From Mytilus californianus (taxonomy: Eukaryota > Mollusca > Bivalvia > Mytilida > Mytilidae): a stretch of DNA of 64,000 nucleotides. The DNA is taken from positions 6,277,501 to 6,341,500 of the forward strand of contig NW_026262701.1 of assembly GCF_021869535.1 (NCBI RefSeq), given 5' to 3'. Positions 27,301-42,300 of the stretch are shown here, piece by piece. The stretch's first letter is position 1; each line of letters opens with the position of its first letter. The notes beneath the pieces were generated by a model. The model saw nothing but the letters and a program-made list of their open reading frames with translations, did not search any database and was not told the origin of the DNA. The position numbers and the translations under genes were made by a program.

Positions 27301-30300
27301 TGATGGACGCTTTTTCGTTTTACATGTTAAGAAATATTTATTATTATCTTTATTTTCATGTCTTTGGAATAAAAATAAAAAAATTATAAATCACTCGAAT
27401 GAATGTTCAATGCATAAATCTAGCTAATTATGTTTTTACCATAGCTTTTGATAACAGACACATCCTTCCACTTACAAGATATTTGTGTCCACATATTTTT
27501 ATTACTTTTTATGATAAAAACTTACCTTGATTTAGAGAATACAAAAGTAAAATGTATGTCTATGACTTATTTTGACATGAACTTTTATCCATCTTATAGT
27601 ATTAAATGTTGGATTTTTACTTGAAGAAAAAAACCCCATGACTTATTACTTGATAAAGCTTATTTACAAGGCTTACAGGAGTAACACGCATGGTCTCCAT
27701 GTGGAAAAGGATCTGCTTACCCTTTCGTAGCACCTGAGATCACACTTGTGTTGCGCAGTCTTCTTTTGTTATGTTTTGTGTACTGTTTATCTTTTTGTCG
27801 TTTTTCGTGTTTTGACATAGCATTGTTGTCGACTGAGTTTGAATATCCGTTAAATATCTTTCGCCGCTCTTTTAACAACGACCATGTATGAATGATAAAA
27901 GCAAAACATAACTGTTATAGTGGATTTTAAAGTCATACCATTGTGATTGTATTTTCATAATACCATCATCTCCACTATTTAAAATAAATCAAACCTTTTT
28001 TGTCCCTAACGTTTGTGTTTATTACTCACACATTCGGTGTTCGAAAATGTGTGTCTTAATATTTTCTTAGTTTATCGACAGAAAAATTTGTGAAAAGTAT
28101 GTTTATAATCCAGCAAATACCCTTTCAATGATTACTGCACTGCAGTCTGGCATCAGTGTTATCGACCCAGTAAAAATTAATGAGTAAATTGAGAGCTACT
28201 CTCGGGTAAATTAACACTATACGGACTTCATTAACAGAAATGTGATCTTTGCACAAAAACTTCTATAACAGTGTTAATGGGGAAAAAGAAAAAAAAATAA
28301 CATTCCTCATGTTTTAGAGTCACCATCACAGGCTGGTTAACCGATACCATGTGTCGGTGTCTCGACTCTCTAGTGATTTTTTTCGCGGTCTAAGATCTTA
28401 AATTACCACAACATATGTCTTAATTAAAACAATCGTTTCCTTCTCGAAATTTTGACAGGTAAAAGATAAAAACGTTTGGGCGTAACACATGAATTGCAGA
28501 AGACTCTACCCCCTTCTGGCTCATTTTTGTGTTGGTGTTATTCCATTGGATTCTATTTGTTACCTTGTTTTGTGTTTCCTTTATTATTAACGATTTGGAA
28601 ATTTGTAAACTACTACCGTCTCAATTAAGGTCCTTATTTTTTATGTAACGAAAGACCTCACTATATTTCTATTGATTATTATTATTCTTTCCGCAAAACC
28701 TTAACGATATTTCTCAGAAATATATGTGGTAATGATATCAGTTGACCAAAAGTTATCTTTTGGTAAGAGCACAACGCCGTAACATTTCCTTTCTAGCGGT
28801 TATTACTCTGATCACCTAAAACCTTGTTATCATTCAAACACCGTAACAACGTGTCTAACTGTGTCTTATTAACAATCCCGTCCAATTTTCACGAATGCAA
28901 CTTAACTAAATAGGTTTTTTACAGGGTTTGTACTGACACGATCAACACGACGGGTGCCACATGTGGAGCAGGATATACTTACCTTTCCGGACCACTTGAG
29001 ATTACCCCATGTGCTTGTCGGTGTTCGTGTTGTTAAGTCTTTAGTTTTATAGTGTTGAAAGTACTGTTGTTTGTCTGTTGGTCTTTTTCTATTTTAGCCA
29101 TGGCGTTGTCAGTTTATTTTCAACTTATGAGTTTGAATGTCCATGTGGTATCTTTTGCCTCTCTTTTCGTGTCCCAGAAAGAAATAATGTATTTTTGACC
29201 TTATTATGTGTTTTCGACCTTATTGAAAGTGTTTAAACTGTGTTTTAAATCTTTTTAAGATTAACCTTGACCTATGACCTTACATTTTTTATTAGATATC
29301 TCAAAAACCATTATCATGATTATACTTACGGAAATCGTGTACAAAGAAAAAAGAAAGTGTTTTTAGGACGCAATTTTTTAACATTTGACTAAAGATATTT
29401 GACCTTTCCTTAAAGGGCTTAACCTTCAATTTTGAAAACACAAAATTAGTTTTAACTCTGGAACCAAAGGTTCTAGACCCATTGGGTCTTTTGCAATGAT
29501 ATCATAGACAAATGACCATATTGTAAGGATTAATGTGTGTTTTATGGCTTTTAAATACATCTTTCGCCCCTCTTTTATTCAAACATTTTTTTTACATAAC
29601 GAAAAAAGGAAAGACCACTGAATTGTTCACGAACAATTAAAATTTTAATTATTTACTCGTTTTTATAAGCTGGTATTTTCGTCAAATCCTATTGGTAATG
29701 TGTTCTAATAAATTTTTGGGTGTTAAATGTTCAGCAAAGAATAAATTATTTGTTCAAGTCATGGCTTTCATATAAAAAAAAAAAGAAGATGTGGTATGAT
29801 TGCCAATGAGACAACTCTACACAAGAGAACAAATGACACAGAAATTAACAACTATAGGTAACTGTACGGCCTTCAACAATGAGCAAAGCTCATACCGCAA
29901 AGTCAGCTATAAAAGGCCCCGAAATGACAAACGTAAAACAATTCATACAAGAAAACTAATGGCCTAATTTAAGTACAAAAAATGAACACAAAAAAACAAA
30001 TATGTAACACAACAACAAACGACTACCACTGAATTACAGGCTCCTGACTTGGGACAGACATATACAAATAGAATGTGGCGGGGTAAAACATGTAAGCGAG
30101 ATCCCCCTAAGCTGGGACAGTGGTGAACAGTACAACATATGAACGAGCTATAAAATTCAGTTGAAAAAGGATTGACTCATCATATAAATACAAATAGAAA
30201 TACATCTAACAAAATCACATAGTGGACGTGCCCGGGTACTTGTATATCCCAACAACAAAAAATACTGATCTTAGAATACTTGCAGTTACTGACAGCTAGT

Positions 30301-33300
30301 TCAAAGCCACTAACAACTAATAAAAAAATCATGCATCTTAGACAAAATTGTCAATCAGTACACATCCAACATCCAATGAATTTAGTATAACGACGTCATA
30401 AACAGTCAGAGAAAAACATGACCACGTGCAATGCCAAGATACAGGTATCGACAGATGTATGTTAATGTATGTTCAAAATGTATACTTATTTATAATTGAT
30501 CAAGCCAATGATTCATATACAAAAATGTATGACAAGGCAAGCTTAAGAGATAAGCTGAATCGATTTTGTTTATTAATTGATTCAAAAGCTATTACATACC
30601 TGTTTGTAGGTTTTGAAAATGTCATCCTGAGCAGCATTTCCCTGCATGGAATCAGAAACTATAGTCTTTGCTAAAGATTTAGAACTTCCAGGTTTACCAA
30701 CTAAAAACATTGGTATTCTCATTTCAATGCACACTATCATCATAAACACATTCTCCTTTAAAGCTTGATTTTTGGCAATGTTCGGGGCAAGCTTTACACT
30801 GTCTAAAAATACAGATTGGCACCTATAAAAAAATGCAGAAATATAAGAAACACTGAGATAGATATAGGAAGATGTGGTATGAGTGCCAATGAGACAACTT
30901 TCCATCCAAGTTACAATTTATAAAAGTAAACCATTATAGGTCAAGGTACGGCCTTCAACACGGAGCATTGGCTCACACCGAACAGCAAGCTATAAAGGGC
31001 CCCAAGTTCATTTAGGTATCGATTAGATCTGAAATATTGATTGCCTTTTAGTACATCTTTCACTCCAATACATTCATTTCATTTATAATCATTAACCGAA
31101 ATACGACGCGAGATTACCCAAACTTGAATGTCCTTTTATAAATAAGATGCAAGAAATGAAATTAGAATCTTATAAAACAAATTTTTTTGTATGCAATTGA
31201 AAAAGAGGATTTTTTTACTTAAAAAGGCTGATTTTTGCACTTTGGTCAGATTGTTGTCTCTTTGACACATTCCCATTTTCCATTTCCAATTTTATGTATT
31301 CATATTAATGACTTGTATAACACGTATGTCAAAGCAGATAAAAAAAAAACAGACAGTGTTCAAATTCGTCTGAACTGTTCTAGACACACCAGATAGATGT
31401 TTCACTGTGAACAATACTATGACTAAAAAAATGATAAATAACTAACAGCTGTTGTCCTAATCATTGTTATTGCCAAACAGATATGTACACTCTACAAAAC
31501 AATTCGAAAAATGCATTGTATAAAATCAAACTATAAAAATGTATCAAATTCATATCAATATATACTTTTAATAGATTTTTTTTATTTTCTAGGGAAGATA
31601 AAAACCCATTAGACAATAATTAAACTAAGGCAAACAAAAAAGATATAAAAGAGCTAAAAAAAATAACAGTTTCGACAAAACAATAAAAGAAAACCATAAT
31701 TAAAAAACCGAACTTTGAGAGGAAAATTCAAAACGGCAAGATCTCGTCTTGCAACTCTGGTTAAATCACATCTACACGTTAATCAAAGCCCATATAAATA
31801 CATCTTTATTACTTTGAAATTTCCTGCTCTATTTCATCTGCTCCCCGCTTCAATTTAAGTGGAGATTTAAAATACTTTGCCACTGTTTTTCGATAGCCAT
31901 TTCTGTTCTTCAAACAAGCGTGGTAACTCACTCCGATCGCAAGAATGAATGCTCTAGTTACATCATCAACCTATAAAAAAAACAACAGCTGTAATATAAT
32001 TGATTTTCGTGTTAATGTTGGGTAAATAGAGAAATGATAGATAGCTAAAAAAAACCCAACAAAATCAAAGTTAAAGTTCATTGACATATAAATTCTTGGT
32101 CAACTAAAATAGAGGCGAAAGATACCAAAAAATATTCAAACTCATAAGTCGAAAACAAACTGACAGTGCCATGGCAAAAAAAAAACGAAAACCACGAAAT
32201 GTCAAACGAAAAACCATAAAACACGCATATAGAAAAAAGACAGACAGCACGAATCCCACACCGAATCAAGTTGGATCTCAAGCGCCCAAGAAGAGTATGC
32301 AGTTCCTGTCCCAAATACTGCATTCGTCGTGTTGCGCGTATATGTACAAATCAAGTGATAAGTAATTTACATTTGAGGAAAAATGTACGTGATTGTGATA
32401 CAAAAATTGGGACATATCCGTCGTCATCTGTAAATCAAACCTACAATCTAACAAATATGATAATAAAGATTACCTCCTGCTGCTGTTTGATTTCTGGTAT
32501 CTCATCATCCGAATCTGATTCAGGATCAATATTTCCGCGTTGTTGTGTCATCTTTCTAAACAGTAAGTTTTGTGTTTGACTTTGTTTTTTGAACCAACTC
32601 ATCACCTGCAAAGTCCTTTCTACGTCTCGTAGACTAACAAAACTACACTCATCCTAAAATGTAGCCATATTATATTTGAAATATATGTTATTGTTACAAA
32701 AATAAATCTTGAATGTGTTGAACGCAAAAACATTTACTATGTGATGTTATCTAAGTGATATATTTTGAATGTCACTTCTAAATGCATGCAAAATATAATT
32801 TGTGTTTTCTTGAACCAAAAAAAACAATTATGTAAATAATATAAAAAGTAATATAACAAAAATACCGAACTCAAAGAAAAACTCAAACTGAAAAGTCCCT
32901 TATATAATGGCAAAATTAAATAAACGCTGAAACCTATCAAACGATTGGAAAACCACCGTTATATTCCTGAATTAAATGTTTTCTAAAATTGTACATTAAA
33001 ATTATGTCCAGGAAAAACATTGGTGCGTGTTGAATAAGCGAAAGTATAAGTGTAACCTGATAGTGTTAATTTTGATTCGAGCCAATGATGAGTCTTTTGA
33101 AACAAAAAAGTTTCAGCTCCCTCAGGCAAAGTTGAACTTAGATGAATTTAGATGGATTTAGTTATTTTTGCATGTACTTTTTTGGGGGTCATATGCATTT
33201 ACAACCGTTTCGGTTTTAATACATCATTGGCTTTAAAATATCCGGCTATGTTCCCTTTCACTGAAAGAAAATCCAGGGAAAAAACGCATGAAATTCATAA

Positions 33301-36300
33301 CTTGTCGTTCTTTTTTACAGTGGTGGGTCTATACTTTAGATGGATTTAGATGGATTTAGCTATTTTTGCATGTACTTTTTTGGGGGTCATATGCATTTAC
33401 AACCGTTTCGGTTTTAATACATCATTGGCTTTAAAATATTCGGCTATGTTCCGTTTCACTGAAAGAAAATCCAGGGAAAAAACGCATGAAATACATAACT
33501 TTTTGTTTTTTTTTTACAGTGGTGGGTAAATACTTTGGCTCGAGGACTATTAGCAGTCCCTGATAGTCAGAACAGTAGTCAGTAGGTTGGTACTGCCATG
33601 ATTCACAACAAACCTTTCTTAAAGTGTCCGTTTATACTTAAATTGCAGATTTCACCTTCCTCATGCAAAGTTAAAACTAGATGAGTTTGGCTATTTGGTA
33701 TGTCGTTTTTTTGTAATAAAGGTCTTCAACGTCATCCATTGCTTTCAAATATTCAGATTGGAGCGTTCTGGATGAAGATTAATGAAGAAAAGATATCTTT
33801 AGTTTATAGATATTTTGTTGATTTAATAACAAATTACGTCTTTATAAAAAAATATGAAAAATACTTTTTCCCATAAATCATCATAACAGTTCTTACTTTT
33901 TGATTTCTCATATAATCTTGTGATGCAGTTAATATGTCACTCAAAACTCCATCAAGGTTTCGTAATGATGGCAACTCTCCGTTCTTGATCTGTAATTCAA
34001 ATTTACATGAAGAAAGTACTTTTGTTATGTTGGTTAGTGAGGAAGCAATACAGACTGTATTTTTCTACTGGTGAATACATTTATACTGATGAAGATACAT
34101 CAAAGGATGTTGTATTAAAACACATTGCAGTATTGAAATTAGAAACATTACTGTTCTAGCTTATGAGGTGTTGCTTGAGTTATCCAAAAAAAGAAACACA
34201 TTGTAAATAAAGGCAACAGTAGTATACCGTCGTTCGAAATTCATAAATCGATTGAGAAAAAAACAAATCAGGGTTACAAACTAAAACTGAGGGAAACACA
34301 TCAAATATAAAAGGAGAACTACGACACAACAGAAACACAACACTAAAATGTAGCACACACAGAAACGAACTATAACATAACAATGGCAATTTTTCTGACT
34401 TGGTACAGGACATTTTAAGAAAAAAATGGTGGGTTGAACCTGGTTTTGCGGCTAGGTAATGGAAAGAGTAGTATATAAACATATCTATAATTATATATTA
34501 GAGCACTCATTATTATATGCATACCAGTCAGGGTTTCTTAAAGGCCATTCGACTATTTACCAACTCTTGGAAATCTATCATAGGGTTTGTCAAAACCTAG
34601 ACAAAAAGTTATCTACCATTATAGTATTTTGTGATATATCAAAAGCCTTTGATAGAGTCTGGCATGTGGGCCTTATTCAAAAACTACTTTCGTATGGAAT
34701 ATCTGGTAAACTATTAGACTGGGTTAAGGACTATATCAGCAACAGACAGCAAATTGTTTTTATAAACAATGAAACTTCAAATCAGGGAAAAATCAAGGCA
34801 GGAGTTCCGCAGGGATCTGTATTGGGTCCTCTACTATTTCTTTTATATATTAATGACATTACAGATAATCTCCATAACCTAGCCCGTTTATTTGCAGACG
34901 ACACCTCTCTCTCATATTCTGGTAGCAACTTTCAAACAATTGAAAGTGATATTAATAAAGACCCTTTTAGTTTAAATGAATGGGCCAAAAAATGGTTGGT
35001 AGATTTTAATCCAAAGAAAACCAAAGCATTGGTGATTGCAAATGTTAAACCACCAGTAATGAATATTTTATTTAATGGTGAAAACGTTGAAACTGTTAAA
35101 TTTCACAAGCATTTAGGTGTCACACTTTCATCAGATGGAAACTGGACCAGCCATATAGATAATATTACAAAGTCTGCATTAAAACAAGTAAATGTACTAA
35201 GGAAACTAAAATTTACACTTTCCAAAAAAAGCTTATCCAATATCTATGTCACATTTATAAGACCACTATTGGAATATGGATGCGAAGTACGGGATGGGTG
35301 TTTTGAATATGAATCTAATAAACTAGAAAAAATACAATTGGAAGCTGCAAGGATAGTAACAGGGCTAACAAAATTTTCAAGTTTAGAATCCTTATATTTT
35401 GAAACGGGCTGGGAAACTTTAGCAGAAAGGCGTAGACAACGAAAATTAACAATTTTTTATCATATGCATAATAAATTTTGTACCGAATATTTAATCGACT
35501 GTCTACCTCTACAACCGAAGAAATAATGATAATTATATACCCCCAAGATGTAGACTACGAATAACTGAAAAGTCATTCGTACCATCTACTGTCAGAATAT
35601 GGAATAATTTAAATCCAACAATAAGAAACGCACCAACTATCCCACAATTTAAACGAAAAATAAAGGATGAACTATTTAGACCTCCAACATATTATGGTGA
35701 AGGGCCTAGAAAATTTAATATACTGCATACAAGACTAAGGCACCAGTGCAGTTCATTAAATGCAGACTTAAATAAGATAAATGTAGTGAATGATTCTAAT
35801 TGCTCCTGCGGTTCTCCTGTTGAAGATGCCATCCATTACTTTCTAGAATGTCAATTATGTTATAACCAAAGAATATCTCTGATTAATGATCTTATAAATA
35901 TGAACATACACATTGATATTGAAACGCTTTCGTTTGGAAAAGATGAATATAATTACGAAACTAACTCTAAAATTTTTGGTAAAGTTCGTTATTTCATTAA
36001 ACAGTAAAAAAGATTCTAACGTTCTAAGTCAGCAGCTTTCTTTTTTCTTTCTGTCCTATTTGCTTTTTTTGTTGCTATCCAATGTGTGACTCCTTCCTTT
36101 ATTTTCTATAACTGTCGCTATATTATGTATGTGTTTGCTGTCATCATATATGTGTATTATATATATGTAAGGAGAGGACTTACTATAAGTTGTTATAACT
36201 TGTGTCCAATCCTATTGCTTGATTATTGCAATAAAATATTATTAAATTAAATTCTTTTGCTGTTATTCTTTGTATTGCATTTCCTCATATATTCTATGAC

Positions 36301-39300
36301 ATATTTTAAATCATCAAGAGATAAGAGAAAATTTCGATGGCAAACAAATACCACTTATTGAAGCACAGACGCATCATGGTAAAAGGAAAACAATAGACAA
36401 ACACGAAAAATCAGATTCTACAGATTAAGCAACACGAACTATTCAAAACCTGGTTATGCTGGACAGTAGTAATTCTTATTCCATTAGTGTCATCCGTGGT
36501 TTTGCTCACGAATTGGTTGATCCATACGATGTGTTTTTGTCATAACTAATTAAGGACATTTTTACCACGTCTTAGATTATGGTTTACCATTTAGGTCGTC
36601 TGGTCTTTTAAGTACCGAACATGACCTATTCCCGAATATAACTGTTTTGCTGAGTGTGAATTCGCATTGCTATAAGACGTGTCACGGTATTTGTTATCCA
36701 ACATTCGTGTATTTGGTTATGATGTTGTATTTGTAATTCTGATCGGATATTGTTAAATGTCTTATCGTTTGTAGTTGTAATTCTATTTTTTTTTCTGTTC
36801 GTATTCAAAAGTAAAGATAATTAATCACCCAGATTATTTGTAAGATTTTAGTTTTAAGCAACTAAACGTACACAATTTATTTGTTTTACAGTTTGATTCA
36901 GAAGAAAAACCGACAAAGCTAGATAAAACAATTAATTTTCTAATTACTTACACAATTCTATATTATTAGTCTTGTAATTGTTATAAAATACATCAAATAC
37001 GATTAATTTCCCACCTAATCTTGAACTGCATTTTATATATCAAATTTTTAGAAATTTACCTGAGACGTCATTTTGTAGCGTCAATCCAGTCGTGTGATAG
37101 ATAATGCGTGGTTATGTTTTGCAGTTTTTATGTGATGCCCTAGGTTGTTTTAAGTGTTCGTTTTCATTCTGTGGTTAGTCAGCACTTCGGTGTTCACATC
37201 AATATCAATTATATGGTATTTTTTTTTTATAAATTAACTGTTTGCAAAAGTATGAATTATTTCTCTGTCCTGAATGTTCTTGCATTTATTTGTACTTTAG
37301 TTCTGTCATGTAACGTATCCTTTTAGTGTTATATTTAACATTGCCATAAAAGCGCGAGGTTTGGCTAGCCTCAAAACCAGGTTCAACCCACCATTTTTCT
37401 TAAAATGTCCTGTACCAAGTCAGGAAAATGGCAGTTGTTATCTTATAGTTCGTTTCTGTGTGTTTTACATTGTCGTTAGGTTTTTTATTGCACTTTAGTG
37501 TTTCTGTTGTTTCGTTGTTTTCCTCTTATAGTTTATGTGTTTCTCTCGATTTTAGTTTGTAACCCAGATTTGTTTTCCCTCAATCGATTTATGACTTTTG
37601 AACAGCGGTATACTACTGTTGCCTTTATTTGCTGTGTGATATACCACATTCACATCCGGGGATTTAATTAATTGGTGAGATTTCTAACAAAAGAGAACAC
37701 TGCAGATAGGGGTTATATTAAAAAAGGAGGTTCATGTGTGATCATCGTGTGACATAAGATTGAATCACGACGAATCTGTTAAATGTTCAAAGATTTTATA
37801 GGATTAAATGCCTTTTTAAAGGCATTTATTGGTGTATTAACTCAACCAATTCACTCACAATCAAATAAAAGTCCAAAGGACTTTTGTGATATGTTTGTGA
37901 GTGACTTGGTCCAGTTTGCACACCAATAAATTCCTTTAAAAAAGCGTTTAATCCTTATAGTTGTTTAAAATTGGAGATAAGAAATTAAATTTCCACATTC
38001 TTAGCTCTATCACATGTAAATTGTATATTTATGTCATTGAATTGGCCCGGCGCATGAATGTACTTTTTGGTAAACGCCAAAAAAGAACTCCATGAAATTT
38101 CCTATCTAATAAAAAATAAAACTGCAAAACTATCTTATTATCATTCAAATGAATGATTTTGTTATTATTATTAAATTAAATGATGCACGCAAAGTGAAAA
38201 TAAATATTTTTAAAGTCGCCGCCATCTTGTTTACATTGGTTACAAAAAGTAGTTCGGTGAACGTCGTCTATCGAAAAATAGACAACGTAAAGAGCCTTTG
38301 CACGAAGTCCTCTCAACCAATCATATAAACGTATTCCTTCATATGCAATTCCTATAAGAGTTTTACCGAAATATTCAATATTAACAACAAAAACCATAAA
38401 GAAGGAAGGACATGGCTTTAAAAGAGAGACGAAAGATACCAGAGGGACAGTCAAACTCATAGATCGAAAAAAAAACTGACAACGCCATGGCCAAAAATAA
38501 AAAGACAAACCAAACAGACTTAATTGGTAAGAAAAACGATATTGTTGTCTCTATTTTTTACAATGCATCCATTGTGAAAGGTTATTGCCTCTAAGATATA
38601 CAAAAACAAATTTCAACACCTACATATCTCAGTACCATCTGGCGTATATACATTTTCTCAACATCAGCTGTTAATTGACCGAAATCCCAGACCAATGGGA
38701 GCATGCTTTGTGGGAGTGGCTGAACTCGATAAACAAGTCTTCTCATTGGAACACGACCTGCAAAGATTTCAATGCTATATATTTATATTTTTGGAACAGA
38801 ATAATTGTGAATTAAATTGGAAAATGGTAACTGCAAATAAAAGGTAATAACCAACAGGCCCCCTGAAACATTTTTGGTTCTGCAGAGGTATGTTTTCTAT
38901 TTTGATTTCAAAAATTAATAAAGCTGAAAGATAAAATCTAAAACAGTATTCAATGCTTATAAAGTAAGTCATTTAAATCTAGAATCAGCAGGAATTGCAT
39001 GGCTTGAATTGGACATAATCGTTACTTTTTCAGTTAAGACAACTATAATGATGTCTCAAATAAAAACAAGTATGTATGACTTACACAAAATGTGAGTAGT
39101 TTAACTACCGAATAACTTGTGTAAATTATAAAAAAAAAATGTTTTCTATTTCTATTTTCTTTTGATATCTTATCGATTTTTTTAAATTTTTTAAATATAG
39201 CAAAAGGCAAAACATATATTGAATAAAAAAGAAAAAGAATGACTGCTCGTCGTCCCTTTTCTAAATTTACTTGAATTATTATTAGTCATACGCAAACATT

Positions 39301-42300
39301 TCCGTTTTAAATCGGTTCCCTTCTTAATTACTAATTCTTATGAACTTATAATCCTAATTGTCATCGCATCGTTCCATAAAAACTTCTTTAAGATATATAA
39401 GTCTATCGTGGTTAGCTATAAAGTGATTTATATAACTGCTGTTTTTCTTTTCGATTTTCTGACTTTATTGCAAGAGAAGATCCAAGTTTGAAATATTCGA
39501 TAAGATTATATTCACCTTTTTATTAATTTTAATAATCGAGAAAAAATCTCTCGTAAAAATTAGTTTGTTTACAGCTTTATTAATCTTAGTGTAGTTGCGC
39601 TTGTTTTGAGTACTAATATGAAATAATAATAGGAAGTATAACAATTATCCACAAGACACCAACGGACAATAATATTGGTAACCGTACGACCATAACTTAT
39701 AAAATACCATGATTCTATAAAAAAAAAATGGTCTTATGTATGCTACAAGTGTTAACTAGAAATAATATTATAGAGAGCAACAAACTAAAATCCATAAATT
39801 AAAGGCTCCTGGCTTGCATCGTGCACTTAAGACATGAGAGGGATTGATCCATCAGATAAATAAATGCACCAGTAGTATAACGCTTTTTTTTTTTAAAGTC
39901 ATCAAAAGAAAAATACTGAAATTCAAAAAGGAAATTCCATAATCAAATGGCAAAATCAAAAGCTCAAACACATCAAACGAATGGATAACAACTGTCATAT
40001 TCCTGACTCGGTACAGGCATTTTCTTATGTAGAAGTGGTGGATTAAATCTAGTTTAAAAGCTAGCTAAACTTCTCAATTGTATAACAGTCGCGTTAAATT
40101 CCATTTAATAATATATTGACAAAATAGGGGTACAGCAGTCAACATTTCATGTGTCTTAAGTTTGACGATGATGTCAAAAATAAGTTTTTTGTCGTTGAAT
40201 GTACATACCATATATAGACAAGTCTAAATTGAAAACAACGTTCAAACCTATGATTGCGTTGGATAAAAACCGCAATTTTTATGCGTGTGCATGTAAAACA
40301 AATTTCTTGGTAGAGGGGTCTAAATACAGCACAAACAACATTTTCCAAAAGACCAAAAAAGTGAAAAAGTATATTTTAACAAAATGCATTAGACTAACAG
40401 GTCGAACAACTGATGTTCTTAAACCCTGCTGACTGCCATTGACGATTGCCAAATAAATTGATCACGAGATGTAACATGGATCTAAATTATTAATTTCATA
40501 CCAAACAGAAAACAATAAACTTGCGGAGAAGATTGTAAACCGCAAACATGAGGTGCAAAAGTTTGTACACCATATCCGGATTTCGACAACTAATGTCTCT
40601 TAAGTGATGTTGGGGATCGAAACGGTATTTGGAAGGCCATATAATTTACCTCAATTTAGGATAGACTCTTGAATTTTAAAGAGTCGAAATATGATGAACG
40701 GATCATAAACCCGAAGGAAAATATAATACTAGCCCAAACGAAAAAATATAAGTCTAAATTGACAACGTTCAAATCTATGATTGCGTTGGATAAAAACCGC
40801 ATTTACCATATATAGTATACACTGTTTCGGTTAAGAAAAGTTTACGTATATATAAATACAAGGGTAAACAATTTTGAAAAAAAACATTTAAAAACCCTTG
40901 GGTCTGAATCGCACCTCAGGACCCCCCTGCTCTAGGAAAGACGAACGTTAAACAGTAAAAAAGTCCATGGCAGTATACTTAAATACCGAGTCACGCCAAA
41001 AGTTATATAAACCAAAACAAACATTAAATCAATTAAGTCATGTTCTGGCTAAACGTGAAGACATAGCAAAATGTCATGAGAGAAATCTTTTCAGCGAGAT
41101 ATTTCTATAAATGGATGAATATTTCTTTATCTAAATATTTGAATAAACATTTCATCTCAATATACTCTTGGTTATAAACCCTCAAATTGAATTGACAATT
41201 TTCTTTTCGCATTTAAGATAATGCCTTAATTAATTTCGTTTCTATATAATTTACTATTATCAAATTAAATTTGCATCTGAAAATAACTTTGATATGTGTG
41301 TATATTCTTTTTTATTTGTCACATATGTTTATATGATTGATATATGGAAATATCTAATGTCAGTTTAATAGAAAAGTAAAATAATTTTTTTTAAGAAAAA
41401 AATCAAAGATTCAAAATGTGGTACGCTAGACGCACAATAATTCTACATAATACTCAATGGTTCAAATCGAATCAAAGATAATAATGTTATGAAATAGCAC
41501 ATTTTTTTTGAAATAAGTAATATATAGATTTGCATTTCTAACATATACTTTACCAATTGTATCAGTAGTTTTGTCAGAAGCAACATGATATCCAAGTCCT
41601 GCCTGTTCTAATCTCTGAATTAACTCGTCAGAATGTCTGAAATATATCAGATATCACAACTGAATAAATATTTTTATTTATATGTATTCTAGTGGTTTAA
41701 AAGTGAGATAACAATATTTTCATGATTGGTTTAACCTGGTTTTATTGTTGGTTAAACATATAATGTATATTATGGACAATTAACATTGCCTCAAAATATG
41801 CCTTAAATATTAAGGACTTTTAAAAATACATCATACGTTTTTCATTTATACAACGAAATTCATTCATTAACTATTTGATATTAAGTCTTTGTTCAGCGTT
41901 ATTTCATTTCATTCACTAATGTGATGGAAAAGAACGAAAATGAAATCTTTTTGTAAAAACACGGGACTGCATCACACTTCAACTTTGACGATCTTTGAAT
42001 TGCAATACTTTTAATCAGTAGAATTTGTCTATTATACACATACTAACTAAGATTTAAATAAATGCCTTTAGAATTTTCATCAAAATGAGCACTTCATTTT
42101 AAGCATGCAACACCCGTTGTTCCAAATTAAACATTTTCCATAATATTTTATTTATTCAAGGTTTACAATATTCAATAATTTCTTAAAAAACAAACACTAC
42201 ACAGGCGTTGTTTATCTGTTACGTGGTTACACAGGGAGGAATGAAATGGAAGAAGCTGGTGTTGAAGAAGATATCGAATTCAAAATGATCAATAGATTTT

